Shown: positions 10,080-19,501 of the stretch, in pieces
How the letters are laid out: each line of letters opens with the position of its first letter
Position numbering within the stretch: position 1 is the stretch's first letter
NCBI GenBank assembly: GCA_023376005.1
Contig: CM042181.1
Span: forward strand, 22,742,011 to 22,806,010
Source of the DNA: Doryteuthis pealeii
Lineage: Eukaryota > Mollusca > Cephalopoda > Myopsida > Loliginidae
DNA length: 64,000 bases
Reading direction: 5' to 3'
Made by a program: the position numbers and the translations under genes
Notes under the pieces: generated by a model
Told to the model about the DNA's origin: nothing
The model's input: the letters and a program-made list of their open reading frames with translations, nothing else
The model's database searches: none

Positions 10080-10304
10080 TCAATCTTACCTTATCAGGTA
10101 TGGTTGCAGTAACATTATGAATTAATTTTTTTAGTGCTATTTCATCAAGTTTGTAATTCTTGTGCATCTGCTTGCGATAATAAATGTTATTTGAAGAAGT
10201 ATTTGCTGTAGTAATTCAACATGCATAAATGAAAAAATGCTGCCCAAATACACACACACACACATATATATGTGAAAATAAAATGGAAATTAATCCGACA
10301 GTAT
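10079..10304. other. Non-coding with (CA)n tract
   Basis: AT-rich DNA with a short (CA)n/(TA)n microsatellite at about 10250-10272. No gene or shared repeat seen. Confidence 0.4.
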
Positions 10305-10668
10305 GAATAAGATATAATGAAAAAACAAACGATGTTTACAACTGAAATAGGCTCATCAGAAGAGAAAGTGTTCAAACCGTTTCGGGGCCAATTCTCTTGA
10401 CGGTTTAAAAAGCAACACTCGGCCCATCCTCAACTAATATGAGGACCCTATTGCATTATAATGTATCAACCGCACGTGGGTCGGTCATTTTTTCCCGTCT
10501 TATTTTTGTTGATGACCGACCCACGTGCGGTTGATACATTATAATGCAATAGGGTCCTCATATTAGTTGAGGATGGCCGAGTGTTGCTTTTTAAACCGTC
10601 AAGAGAATTGGCCCCGAAACGGTTTGCACACTTTCTCTTCTGATGAGCCTATTTCAGTTGTAAACATA
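10305..10668. repeat. Palindromic element FB2
   Basis: Near-perfect inverted arms of about 165 bp, joined by a loop around 10485-10510 ('TTTTTTCCCGTCTTATTT'). Outer ends are AACAAACGATGTTTACAA-like. The arms contain GTTTCGGGGCC and CTGATGAG in each right-hand reading, but no complete hammerhead order. Copies at about 26985-27345 and 37945-38300. Confidence 0.85.
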
Positions 10669-10729
10669 TAATATATATATATATATATTATATATATATG
10701 AGAAGTAAATACACAAGCGATGTGTTTTG

Positions 10730-11115
10730 ATATGTTTTTTTTTTTTTTTTTAGCTGACAATTTTTGGGAGAATATGTGCTTAATTGAAGTCGTACCTAAT
10801 TTTGAAAGTTAATTAATTAATTAGGCGGGCATACCTATTTAAGTGTAAGGCTAAACAAATCGAGAAAAATCAATCTCTGTATGTACATTTCGGCCTATTA
10901 GGCCTCATCAAGTCAAGTTTCGAATCACCCACAAGGCGGTCTTCCTATCTATAGCTCTGCTGATGAGGCCTAATAGGCCGAAATGTACATACAGAGATTG
11001 ATTTTTCTCAATTTGTTTAGCCTTACACTTAAATAGGTATGCCCGCCTAATTAATTAATTATTAATTAATTAACTTTCAAAATTAGGTACAACTTCAATT
11101 AGCAGCAATATTCTC
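10730..11115. repeat. Palindromic element FB3 carrying hammerhead-like motif H1
   Basis: Long inverted arms run from 'GGGAGAATATGTGCTTAATT' through 'TAATTAATTAGGCGGGC' to 'GGCCTAATAGGCCGAAATG'. The loop is about 50 nt (10912-10960). Only the right arm contains CTGATGA preceded by a stem I strand; in the left arm the equivalent position reads TTGATGA and has no stem I partner. A centre-deleted relative is at 51617-51860. Copies at about 26530-26930 and 38370-38758. Confidence 0.85.
10955..10996 (+). ncRNA. Type I hammerhead ribozyme candidate H1
   Basis: Every conserved position is present in order: stem I CUCUG (10955-10959) pairing with CAGAG (10992-10996); CUGAUGA (10960-10966); stem II GGCCU/AGGCC with loop AAU (10967-10979); GAAA (10980-10983); then UGUACA, U16.1 (10990) and A17 (10991). 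Stem III is the 8-nt palindrome AUGUACAU, so it would be a 2-bp stem with a GUAC loop or would pair between two molecules. Very short stem III is known from animal hammerheads, including those of Penelope-like elements. The predicted cut follows A10991. Function is inferred from sequence only. Confidence 0.7.
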
Positions 11116-11139
11116 CCAAAAATATATATATATATATAT

Positions 11140-11465
11140 ATGATATATTGAAAAAACAAATGATGTTTACAAATGCTTGGGATCATCAGGAGAGAATGTG
11201 CACCGTTTTGGGGCCTTCCTCTCAACGGTTTTAACTGCACATCCCCCCCCTTCATTGATGTGAGGTCCCTCGGAATATCTGTATTGACCATATGTAAAGA
11301 CCGATCTATTACATACGGTCGATACAGATATTCCGAGGGACCTCACAACAGTGGGGGGGGGGGTTGCAGTTAAAACCGTTGAGAGGAAGGCCCCGAAACG
11401 GTGCACATTCTCTCCTGATGATCCCAAGCATTGTAAACATCATTTGTTTTTTTCAATATATCAAA
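11140..11465. repeat. Palindromic element FB4
   Basis: Inverted arms of about 150 bp share the outer signature 'TGAAAAAACAAATGATG' with FB2, so the two belong to one superfamily. Inside are C-run and G-run tracts of variable length. Copies at about 26180-26520 and 38780-39105. Confidence 0.8.
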
Positions 11466-11499
11466 TTCACACTGTCGGGTTAATTTCCTTTTATTTCAC

Positions 11500-11558
11500 A
11501 CACACACACACACACACACACAATATACATATATATATATATATATATATAATACATA

Positions 11559-11615
<57 letters not shown>

Positions 11616-11630
11616 GCACGCACACACTTA
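11500..11630. repeat. (CA)n and (TA)n compound microsatellite
   Basis: A (CA)n run is followed by several (TA)n blocks broken by CATA. It is much shorter in unit C (39138-39210), as expected for slippage or read error. Confidence 0.9.
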
Positions 11631-11761
11631 TTATTCAAACTCATTTGGTTTCTTTCTTTTTTCCAACAGTCTAAATTGGGATTTGCTCTCTTTTGTTTTT
11701 TTATTTATCTTTTTTCTTGATTGAGTGAAATGTTGCTCGGATTACTTATTTCTATTAATAT

Positions 11762-12010
11762 AGGAGTCATGCTTAGCGTAATGGTTATCATTATAGGAAG
11801 TGGAACCAGCAATTCAAATCCTGGACTGCTTTTCACTTGGCCCTAATGCCCTTATAATGAATGCCATGAATCCATCTCTTCCCCCCCTCCCAGCTATGGG
11901 TAAATAGTAGGGCAGACTGGGTTCTTTTAGCCTTGATTAGACAACTAGTCTAAGAGAAGAGAATGAATTAAAACTAACTGTACTCTACTTATAAATTGAT
12001 CTTGTGTCAC
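11762..12010 (+). repeat. SINE-B, second copy
   Basis: Head 'GCGTAATGGTTATCATTA' and 'AATTCAAATCCTGGACTGC', body 'CCAGCTATGGGTAAATAG' and 'AGACTGGGTTCTTTTAGCC', end 'GATCTTGTGTCAC'. More diverged from the tRNA ancestor than 9765-10028. C copy 39345-39590, B copy about 25690-25945 (-). Confidence 0.7.
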
Positions 12011-12092
12011 ATAACCAGAAAACTTACTGAAATATGAAAGTGATATTTGTAGAGAAAAGACGGGTCGGGGTGTGTGTAAAATATCACTTTTT

Positions 12093-12945
12093 AATAACAC
12101 TGGTTTACAAAGAAATTGGGGCAAGCACAAAAATAGCTGTTTTAACCTAATTTGGGGGTGCAGTTGAATTCAGATTTGAAATTTGTTTTTACTCATCACC
12201 TCTAGTTTTTTAGATATGCATACTGTACATAAAGGCGTATATGCATTCAGGGTTAAGTTTTAATATTGTGTGACTTATGTCTTCTTTTTTACTTTTAACT
12301 ATTTATTTAATATTTAAAATATTTTTTGTCTGAGGCAAGAATGTGAATAGGTGTTTTTTTTTTTACTAATTTGGGTGCGCTGAATTCAAATTTATAAACA
12401 GTTTTGCTCTATCACCTCTAGTTTTCTGTCTTTTAAATAGTCTCATTTTAGTATACAGAGTATATACGTGCTTATTTCAACATTTGCAGCAGCTTATTAC
12501 AGATAAAACTGGATAGATAAAGAACACTGACGAAATAAATATACTTGGATGACACAATGTACACAATTCATAGTACCACAGACAGAAGTGTGTTTTCTTA
12601 GATGATCTGCTGACTGCCAGTGCACTACTGGCTGTTGATTGAGACACGTTGGCTACGCTTAACTGCCAAAATCTGTTTTGATATATATAATGCTATCACT
12701 TACATTTATTGCATAATAACTAAAAAAGAAGACATAAGTCACACAATATTAGAAATTGACCCTGAATGCATATACGCCTTTATGTACAGTAATCTGTACA
12801 AAATGTACAGTATGCATATCTAAAAAACTAGAGGTGGTGAGTACAAACGGATTTCAAATCTGAATTCAGCTGCACCCCCAAATTAGGTTAACACAGCTAT
12901 TTTTGTGCTTGCCTCAATTTCTTTGTAAACCAGTGTAATCTGTAT
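12093..12945. mobile_element. Long-TIR element, no coding
   Basis: Inverted repeats of about 200 bp: 12093-12298 starts 'ACACTGGTTTACAAAG', and 12719-12945 ends with its complement. They enclose about 420 bp in which part of the arm recurs ('TAATTTGGGTGCGCTGAATT'). No transposase frame and no clear target duplication were found, so the superfamily is unassigned. Copies at about 24770-25610 and 39673-40525. Confidence 0.65.
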
Positions 12946-12998
12946 TGAATTTCACTTTTTACAGATGAATAAATTTTTTATTTATTTATTATTTTTTA

Positions 12999-13617
12999 CT
13001 AGCAAATATATGCACCCTCCGGGTGCAAGTATTTAAGTTTTAATGTAATGAAATATCGTATTAAATTAGAAACACTAATAAAACTAAATAAGAATGCAGA
13101 TAAAAAGATTTGAAACAGAGGGGGATATAATCAAAAAATAGAACAACTGAAAATTTACTCTTCCATCACTCTCGTCTTTCATTGTTATTTTTTCTAATTT
13201 AAGTATTTATTTAAAAGAGGAAGTAAAGAATAAAATGACTGTTATCTTTTCTTGTTAATGGATTTCATTGAAGAGATTTTGCTTATATTCATCAAAATAA
13301 AACCAAACAGTTAGAAACTAATAATACTAAGCATATATTTATTAAAATTACATTTTTAATATCAATATGCAAATTAGCCTTCCCGTTCACACTGTAAACC
13401 GCTATTTTGTTGTCTATGTAAATACAATTGCATGTTGTTAGTATGTAGATATGGTTAACAGTATTAATGATGTAAAACAATTTATTAATAATTGCGGTTT
13501 AAGATAAAATGATAATCATGGAGAATGTGACGTAAATAACTAAGGGAATTGTGACTTGAGTAGTAATATAGTTTCGGTTACAGATAGAAAAAACTCACAA
13601 TCTCCATTATAATAAGA
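12999..13617 (-). mobile_element. Helitron-1, non-autonomous, both ends intact
   Basis: Minus strand: 5' end TCTTATTATAATGG preceded by A; 3' end hairpin GCACCC-GGA-GGGTGC, nine nucleotides, then CTAG followed by T. TC start, hairpin, CTRR end and A/T insertion site are the Helitron hallmarks. 619 bp with no Rep/helicase, so it depends on a partner. Copies at 24112-24714 (+) and 40579-41197 (-). A 5' fragment is at 61087. Confidence 0.8.
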
Positions 13618-13779
13618 TGTTTGAAGTATTTTCTTATCTTTTAGTCTAAATTTTATTAAACTTTTTTGTTTTATTTGTCTGAATTTTTGTCTGAAATTTA
13701 ATCATGCTAATATATTAATCTTTTCTTTCAATTATTTTTTATTTTTTTTATTTTATTTTTTTTTTACCGCCCGTTTTAG

Positions 13780-13909
13780 ATATGGAGAAATCGTGAATGT
13801 CAATTTGACGAGAGATAAAAAGACAGGCAAATCTATGGGTTATGCCTTTATCTGCTATGAAGATCAAAGAAGCACCGTTTTGGCAGTGGATAATCTTAAT
13901 GGCATCAAG
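13780..13909 (+). CDS. RBMX2: RBMX2 homologue, exon with RRM RNP1 (unit A copy, intact)
   Basis: 130 nt, preceded by TTTTAG and followed by GTAAAC. It opens in phase with one base completing a codon, then encodes [36 protein letters not shown] and DNLNGIK. The RNP1 core of the RRM is [10 protein letters not shown]. The match to RBMX2 (yeast Snu17/IST3) is very close, including 'KTGKS' and '[14 protein letters not shown]'. This protein binds pre-mRNA and, with BUD13 and SNIP1, forms the RES complex of the activated spliceosome in the nucleus. The upstream exons with the RRM start and RNP2 were not found in the window; they probably lie to the left of position 1. This is the only copy of the exon free of indels. 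Confidence 0.9.
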
Positions 13910-14030
13910 GTAAACAATTGGAACGCAGGGCACTGCTGTAAAATTGTGGTCCCTTCAAGAATGTACACAATCAACACTGGAAGAAAGCTATCATAACCAT
14001 TGTTTGTTTTTTGTTTTTTTAAGAAAACTT

Positions 14031-14067
<37 letters not shown>

Positions 14068-14526
14068 CTTTCTTTTTTCCTCCAAACAGTTTTTAGAACT
14101 TTATTTTATACAATTTACATTCATTACATAGGAACTAAAAATATACTAAATTTTTTTTAAAAATATTTAAAAAATATATATCAGGAGACGGAGTCCCTAA
14201 AGGTTGTTGTTGCTACCCAGCAACTCCTGCAACACTACCGCTGCTAAACTGCATTGGTTCCTTACCTTTCCTTTGGATCACAGCGGCAGTGTGGAGAGGG
14301 GGGATTTGCTGCTTGGGCAACAGCTCATCCTCCGTATGAACCCGCCCAGGCTACGTAGTTCCGGAAAAAATATTTGGACACTACTCCATCGTCTTTCATA
14401 GACGGAAGGATGCCAATCACATTCGTTTCAGATTAGATTCCTATTCCATTCAGTCCCTCCTTTCAATGCTAAATTTAACTATTTAACTCGATTAGTAAAG
14501 AATAAAATAGATTTCTTTCTGTTAAT

Positions 14527-14563
<37 letters not shown>

Positions 14564-14970
14564 CAAACAGTTTTTAGACTCAGTTTTATACAAATTTTAA
14601 TATTCATTTCAGATTAGTTTATAATAATTTTTATTAAAATCTCCCTGTAATTACAGTTATTTCCTTTTGTTACTCGATTTGTTTTTAAGATTTATCTATA
14701 GGTTTAGTGTGTTTATAAAAAAATTGAGTACCATCAAGAATGAATTTATCTTAAACTTTGTTAGCATTAAATGACCCACCAAGGTTGATATGCCATAAAA
14801 TAAACAAACACATCAGGCCTCGTTTCAAAAATATAGATAGTTGTAGATAGTTGTTTGGTATCATTGGGGGGGGGCACTTTTTTATTTATTCTTCTATTCT
14901 TAAAATTAAATTATTTTTAAAAAAAATTTTTTTTTTTAATATAACTTATTTATATATCTTTGAAATATTT
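13910..14970 (+). other. RBMX2 intron 1 (first part), poly-T tracts and an unassigned block
   Basis: Holds two long T runs (about 14033-14067 and 14528-14563), a SINE-like tail module ('GCATTAAATGACCCACC', about 14757-14805) and a GC-richer block at about 14170-14430 ('GCAACTCCTGCAACACTAC', 'GAACCCGCCCAGGCTACG') that looks like a degraded repeat of unknown family. Confidence 0.5.
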
Positions 14971-15435
14971 AACTCTTAACATCTTGTTGAGAATTTCAAA
15001 GTCCAGATCCCCATTCCTATAAGGATTTATCAACAAATGATTAAAAATGTCCTTTTCATTTAAAGTTACCTGTTATTTCCCTTAAATCAAAGACTTCTAA
15101 ATATATTTAATATTACATTTAAACAAAAGTCCAGATCCCATTCCTATAAGGATTTATCCTTTCATTTAAGTTACCTATTCCCTTAAATCAAAGACTTTAA
15201 AATATTTAATATTACCATTAAACAAAGTCCAGATCCCCATTCCTATAAGGATTTAATCAACGAATGATTTAAAATGTCCTTTTCATTTAAGTTACCTGTT
15301 TATTTCCCTTAAATCAAAGACTTCTAAATATGTTTAATATTACATTTTAACAAAGGCTATCGTTTGGGGCAGATTTGGAAAAAATGTGACTTCTGACCGG
15401 GTGGAATGAGGGCAGTATAGGACATTAAGAATTAA
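14971..15435 (+). mobile_element. Minisatellite-bearing MITE in intron 1 (three internal units)
   Basis: The left end AACTCTTAACATC and right end GACATTAAGAATT form a short inverted repeat. The interior has three copies of a unit containing 'CATTCCTATAAGGATTTATC', 'TTATTTCCCTTAAATCAAAG' and 'TTTAATATTAC', then the unique end segment 'GACCGGGTGGAATGAGG'. The corresponding B (about 22540-22750) and C (about 42548-42786) elements have a single unit. Confidence 0.75.
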
Positions 15436-15746
15436 AGATTAGAATATACATATAAATAGCATTGAATTCTACATAAAAATATCCAGCGTTTGTAAATCTC
15501 AAAGTAAAGCAAAATCAATACACTAGGATTTCACAGACACACACACACACACACCCCGCTTACCTAGGTGAACGCTGGGTAGCTCCTTCTAGTCTAAAAA
15601 TAATCTTTAAAAAAATTTGTTTAGTATCATTAGTGTGGGTAGGGCTTCTTTTTTTTTTTTTTTTTTTTATTCGTTCTTATTTCTGAAATTTGAAAAAAAA
15701 AAAAAAATTTTTTTATAAGATAACTTAATTGTTTTTTTTATTTTAG

Positions 15747-15936
15747 ATTTTTAAACCGTACGATCCGGTTGATCATGCAGCCAATTTATGTCCACCCAAG
15801 GAGACTGGCGATAAAGATGACAAAAGTGAAAGAACTTTGGGCTGAAGGATGTGCCCCTAAAGCACCAGAATCTTCATCTTCGGAAGAAGGGGAGGTCAAA
15901 GATTCTCCACCCTCTCCAACAAAAAGATAAAGAAGG
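15747..15936 (+). CDS. RBMX2: RBMX2 homologue, RRM-end exon (unit A copy, frame broken)
   Basis: Same exon as the intact 43091-43280, with TTTTAG before and GTAAG after. Compared with that copy it has an extra T near the start, a missing G in the 'RTIRVD' codons, other 1-nt changes in the acidic stretch, and an A-run loss that creates an early stop at its 3' end. The pattern of single-base indels in short runs looks like sequencing error and not gene decay. Confidence 0.85.
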
Positions 15937-16402
15937 GTAAGTTGTTTTTTTTTGGTGGGGGGTTGATTTTGTTTTTTGGTTTGTAGGGGTCGCAATATGG
16001 TGCATATAAATTGGATTTTGGGGATTGTTGTCCTCATCTTTATGTGCCTTCTGGTTTCTTCTTCAAGATTATTCGCCAAGAAGGTTCAACAAGAAACACC
16101 TGAAGAAGGCTTGAGGGCGCATTGGCCGAAACATTGTGTATAAAACAATTAAAAAAAAAAATGATGGGTAAGTCTTTGGGGTGTGAGGAAGGACAAAGAT
16201 GGTGGTATATCATTTGTATTTGGGGACTGTTGTCCTCATCTTTATTGTTAATAAACACAATGTTTCCGCTGATATCCTTCTGGCCTTCTTCTTCAGATTA
16301 TTCGGCAGAAGGTCGAGTTCAACAAGAAACATCTGAAGAAGGCTTGAGGCACATGGTGTTGTTCTTTCTGACAATATGATTCCTCTACCAAGTGTCAACT
16401 GG
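15937..16402. other. Intron 2, P1-type modules
   Basis: Two modules related to palindrome P1: about 16020-16150 ('CCTGAAGAAGGCTTGAGGG', then GGCCGAAAC) and about 16220-16350. They share a CTGAAGA / stem / GAAA order but lack the cleavage-site U. No coding sequence. Confidence 0.6.
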
Positions 16403-16660
16403 NNNNNNNNNNNNNNNNNNNNNNNNNNNNNNNNNNNNNNNNNNNNNNNNNNNNNNNNNNNNNNNNNNNNNNNNNNNNNNNNNNNNNNNNNNNNNNNNNN
16501 NNCAAACACATGGTGTTGTTCTTTCTGACATAGATTCCCTCCATCCAAGTGTCAACTGACAATGGTCTACCAAACACATGGTGTTGTTCTTTCTGACATA
16601 GATTCCCTCTATCCAAGTGTCAACTGACATTCGTCTCCCAAAAACTGAGCTTAAATAGGC
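16340..16660. repeat. Minisatellite in intron 2 spanning the assembly gap
   Basis: The unit 'CATAGATTCCCTCTATCCAA' + 'GTGTCAACTGAC' is repeated, with interspersed 'CAAACACATGGTGTTGTTC'. The same array reads through without gap at about 21415-21590 (B) and 43715-43905 (C). Confidence 0.7.
16403..16502. other. Assembly gap (100 N)
   Basis: Exactly 100 N, a conventional size for a gap of unknown length. Confidence 1.
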
Positions 16661-17133
16661 AGCTCTCTCTCTAACCTGCCTTCCTCAAGGTGGCTGTTGA
16701 TTGGTCAATGCAAATTATCAACTAGTACCACAGTTGATCTTCTCTAAACAACCAATTTATTAAGGGGAGATAACTCAGTTATCCTAACAATCTTCTCTAG
16801 TCTTTTCATGTGTTAATCTATTCCAAAGCTTCCATAAGGGAATCTGGCATACACCTCTCTTAGTCAATATGTGGGCCAACTCGACCCAGGATATTCCATG
16901 GATCTCCTTTTGTTCAACCATGTCCTTGAGAACAGATATATTGATCCTGAGTCTTCTATCTTGAACTAGTCTTGTCAAGTACTCAGACTCAACAAGGGAT
17001 CTTAAATAGGTAGATCTCTCTGCCTTCCTCAAAGTAGCTTGTTGATTGGTCAATGCAAATTATCAACTAGTACCACAGTTGATCTTCTCCAAACAACCAA
17101 TTTATTAAAGGAGATAACTCAGTTATCCTAACA
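16640..17133 (-). mobile_element. Internally deleted LTR retrotransposon with RNase H relic
   Basis: On the minus strand two direct repeats begin TGTTAGGATAACTGAG (from 17133 and from 16789) and match for about 140 bp up to a TATTTAAG box, as expected of LTRs. Between them an open stretch encodes 'VESEYLTRLVQDRRLRINI' then 'LKDMVEQKEIHGISWVELAH' and 'LTKRG'. This resembles the RNase H C-terminus of Ty1/copia-like Pol, where 'LADxLTK' ends the domain. A purine-rich tract (AAAAGACTAGAGAAGA) precedes the second LTR. Gag, protease, integrase and RT are gone. It lies in intron 2, antisense to RBMX2. Copies at 20909-21420 (+) and about 43900-44395 (-). The class assignment is by motif only. Confidence 0.65.
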
Positions 17134-17229
17134 GCTTGGTTTTGCCTTTCTTACTTAAAATAAGAATGACCCACTCTAATGTTTATGTGCCAAATTTTTT
17201 AATTTATTCTACTTTTTTTTTGGTTGCAG

Positions 17230-18536
17230 AAAAACTTGAGAAAAGGCTGAAAAGAAAGAAGATCAAAAAGCGTAAAAAGAAGAAAGATTCTCGAAAAGGC
17301 GGTTCCGATTCTTCATCCTCATCATCATCTTCTTCCAGCAGCAGTAGCAGCAGCAGTGACTCTGACTCTTCCAGCCCCAGTCACCACGGGCCGACAGATC
17401 CAGACCTACCCTCCAGGCTGAAGAAGAACCTCAGCCTATAAGTATTCCCAGCATGTGCCTTCTTCTCGTCGCCCCACTAATTCCTCCTCGACCATGGAGC
17501 TTGCAGGCTCCAAGAGAAAGTACAATAATATTAGCGATAAGTACGATGCCAAACCCTCTCAACCTCTCCTGCCGTCATCTTATTCCGATGCAAGTAATCG
17601 TGTCCGTTCAGTTGATGATCGTTTTGATGCACGTAGAGAATACAATCTACCATTCTGATCGTCTGGGTACCGGTCGGGGCGAAAGGTTTACAGAGGGAGG
17701 TGGACGACGTTCCCCCTATGGTGACCGGCTACGGTCACCCCCTCAAAGGGGAAAGGCTGATTACAGAGACTACGACGAGCCACCATTTAGGGACGATGTG
17801 AGAGACACAGACCGGGGCGCGCTTCCAATCCAGGGATGAAAATTATCGTGGAAGGGATGATGGATATATTCGTCGAGACACTGGATATCACCAACGGGAA
17901 AGTACGTATCTCTCTAGGGGTGGTGGCAGCGGGGGCGGTGGTGGGCTATGCTCCCAGGGAGAACCTTTATCCACCCAGAGAAGGGACAGGTCTGCTCCGA
18001 GATCCTATCTACCCACCGCGAGATCCTTTGTATGCTCAGAGGGAAACGACTTATTCTCAGCGCGACACTGGTTATCAGCCTCGTGGTGGCGGCTATATGT
18101 CGCGGAATGACTCTCACACAAGCAGGAACCACAGACACATGCGCGGCGGTGGCGACGACGACTATGTACAGAGAGACAACAGGTACCAACAGCGGGATTC
18201 GGGTTACACCCAAAGAGACCCGCCCAACTACAGGCAGCGAGAAGCTCCTTACACCTGAACGAGATCGAACATACACGCAGAGAGACCGCAATTATCAGGA
18301 TAGAAATCGTGGTTATCAAGATAGAAACCGCAACTATTCCGACGGAGCCAATCTTGATCGCAACAGGGGTGGTGGTAGTGGAGGGGGAGGAGGAGGCGGC
18401 GGTGGGGGTGACGACTACCGCAGAGAAAGAAATTTCCGGCTAGTGACGAAAACAGGGATCGGAATTATAACGCAAACCTGATTTTGATAGAGACAGAAGA
18501 CGGAATGACAGGAACTATGATCGGCGAGAACGATAG
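17230..18536 (+). CDS. RBMX2: RBMX2 homologue, last exon (unit A copy, several frameshifts)
   Basis: Starts after TTGCAG and shares the stop codon TAG (18534-18536) with the other copies. It encodes a Lys-rich stretch (EKLEKRLKRKKIKKRK), a run of 16 Ser, then an Arg/Asp/Tyr/Gly-rich tail. Relative to B and C it has at least six indels that break frame, for example near 17421, 17645, 17816, 17943, 18254 and 18440. Nearly all are 1-2 nt in short runs. The 18-nt segment missing from unit C is present here. Confidence 0.85.
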
Positions 18537-18646
18537 CAGGCAGTTTTTTTAAAAAAAGAAAAAGGGTTTTTAGGGATTTGGGTTGGGGGTGGGGGCTTAT
18601 CTTTTCATTGGCTGGATCTTAGACTTATCCTTCCTGGACTGATTTT

Positions 18647-18984
18647 GGTAATCTGAACATTAGTTACATAAATGAGGTTACCTCCTTTGTTTCTTTCCCT
18701 TGGAGGAATCCATATGTTTTGGTCCGGCCATAGTTCACCGTAAATCTACACTGAAAATACGAATTTGTTTGAATCAATACAACTGAATGTTTTAACACGA
18801 TCATAAAATGTATTCTTAATTGTGCTTGGGCATTATTTGAAATCAACTAATTGTTGTTAAGAACACGTTTTATATTTTTGTGTTAAAACATGTAGTTGTA
18901 TTAATTCAAACAAATTCGTATTTTCAGTGTAGATTACAGTGAAATGAAAATGGCCGACCAAAACATACACCTTCCTCAAAGTGA
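18647..18984. repeat. Palindrome/TIR element P2, truncated at the A-B junction
   Basis: Begins GGTAATCTGAACATTAG as in the complete copy at 45892-46284 and runs through the centre into the right arm. It stops at CCTCAAAGTGA, where the sequence jumps to the inverted strand. Confidence 0.8.
18978..18984. other. A-to-B inversion junction with 7-bp microhomology
   Basis: The forward strand in C reads CCTCAAAGTGAAAC. The inverted strand coming from the P2 right flank reads CTTAAAGTGATACTTG. The junction reads CCTCAAAGTGATACTTG, so AAAGTGA is shared. About 75 bp present in C between the two switch points are read only once here. Confidence 0.8.
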
Positions 18985-18996
18985 TACTTGTTTTGT

Positions 18997-19386
18997 GGTA
19001 ATCTGAACATTAGTTACAAAAAATGAGAGTAACCCCCCCTTGTTTGTTTCACTTTGAGGAAGGTGTATGTTTTGGTCGGCCATTTTCATTTCACTGTAAA
19101 TCTACACTGAAAATACGAATTTGTTTGAATTAATACAACTACATGTTTAACACAAAAATATAAAACGTGTGTTCTTAACAACAATTAAGTTGATTTCAAA
19201 TAATGCCCAAGCACAATTAAGAATACATTTTATGATCGTGTTAAAACATTCAGTTGTATTGATTCAAACAAATTCGTATTTTCAGTGTAGATTTACGGTG
19301 AACTATGGCCGACCAAAACATATGGATTCCTCCAAGGAAGAAACAAAGGAGGTAACCTCATTTATGTAACTAATGTTCAGATTACC
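18997..19386 (-). repeat. TIR element P2 in unit B, complete
   Basis: Both ends read GGTAATCTGAACATTAG... and its complement. The interior includes 'AACAATTAAGTTGATTTC', a motif shared with the MITEs at 4012 and 55754. Confidence 0.75.
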
Positions 19387-19501
19387 AAAAATCAGTCCAG
19401 GAAGGATAAGTCTAAGATCCAGCCAATGAAAAGATAAGCCCCCCACCCCCCAACCCAAATCCCTAAAAACCCTTTTTCTTTTTCTTTAAAAAAACTGCCT
19501 G

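Larger units (their letters stand above)
4902..18984 (+). repeat. Unit A of a forward/inverted/forward triplication
   Basis: The whole segment reappears inverted at about 18985-32640 (B) and forward at about 32560-46300 (C). Paired anchors: exon 1 at 13780/23950/41361, Helitron-1 at 12999/24714/40579, SINE-B at 9765/about 27.9 kb/37388. A and C agree closely outside microsatellites. A has a 100-N gap at 16403-16502 and two extra internal units in the intronic MITE (14971-15435). Confidence 0.95.

Noticed and set aside
10168..10668. FB2 as a permuted hammerhead, because GAAAC and CTGATGAG both occur in its right arm
   Set aside because: Only about 20 nt separate GAAA and CTGATGA, too few for stems III and I, and stem II does not pair.
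17836..18258. Alternative long frames in the last RBMX2 exon, on both strands
   Set aside because: They are shifted or antisense readings of the low-complexity tail. The chosen frame joins the splice phase and carries the family motifs.
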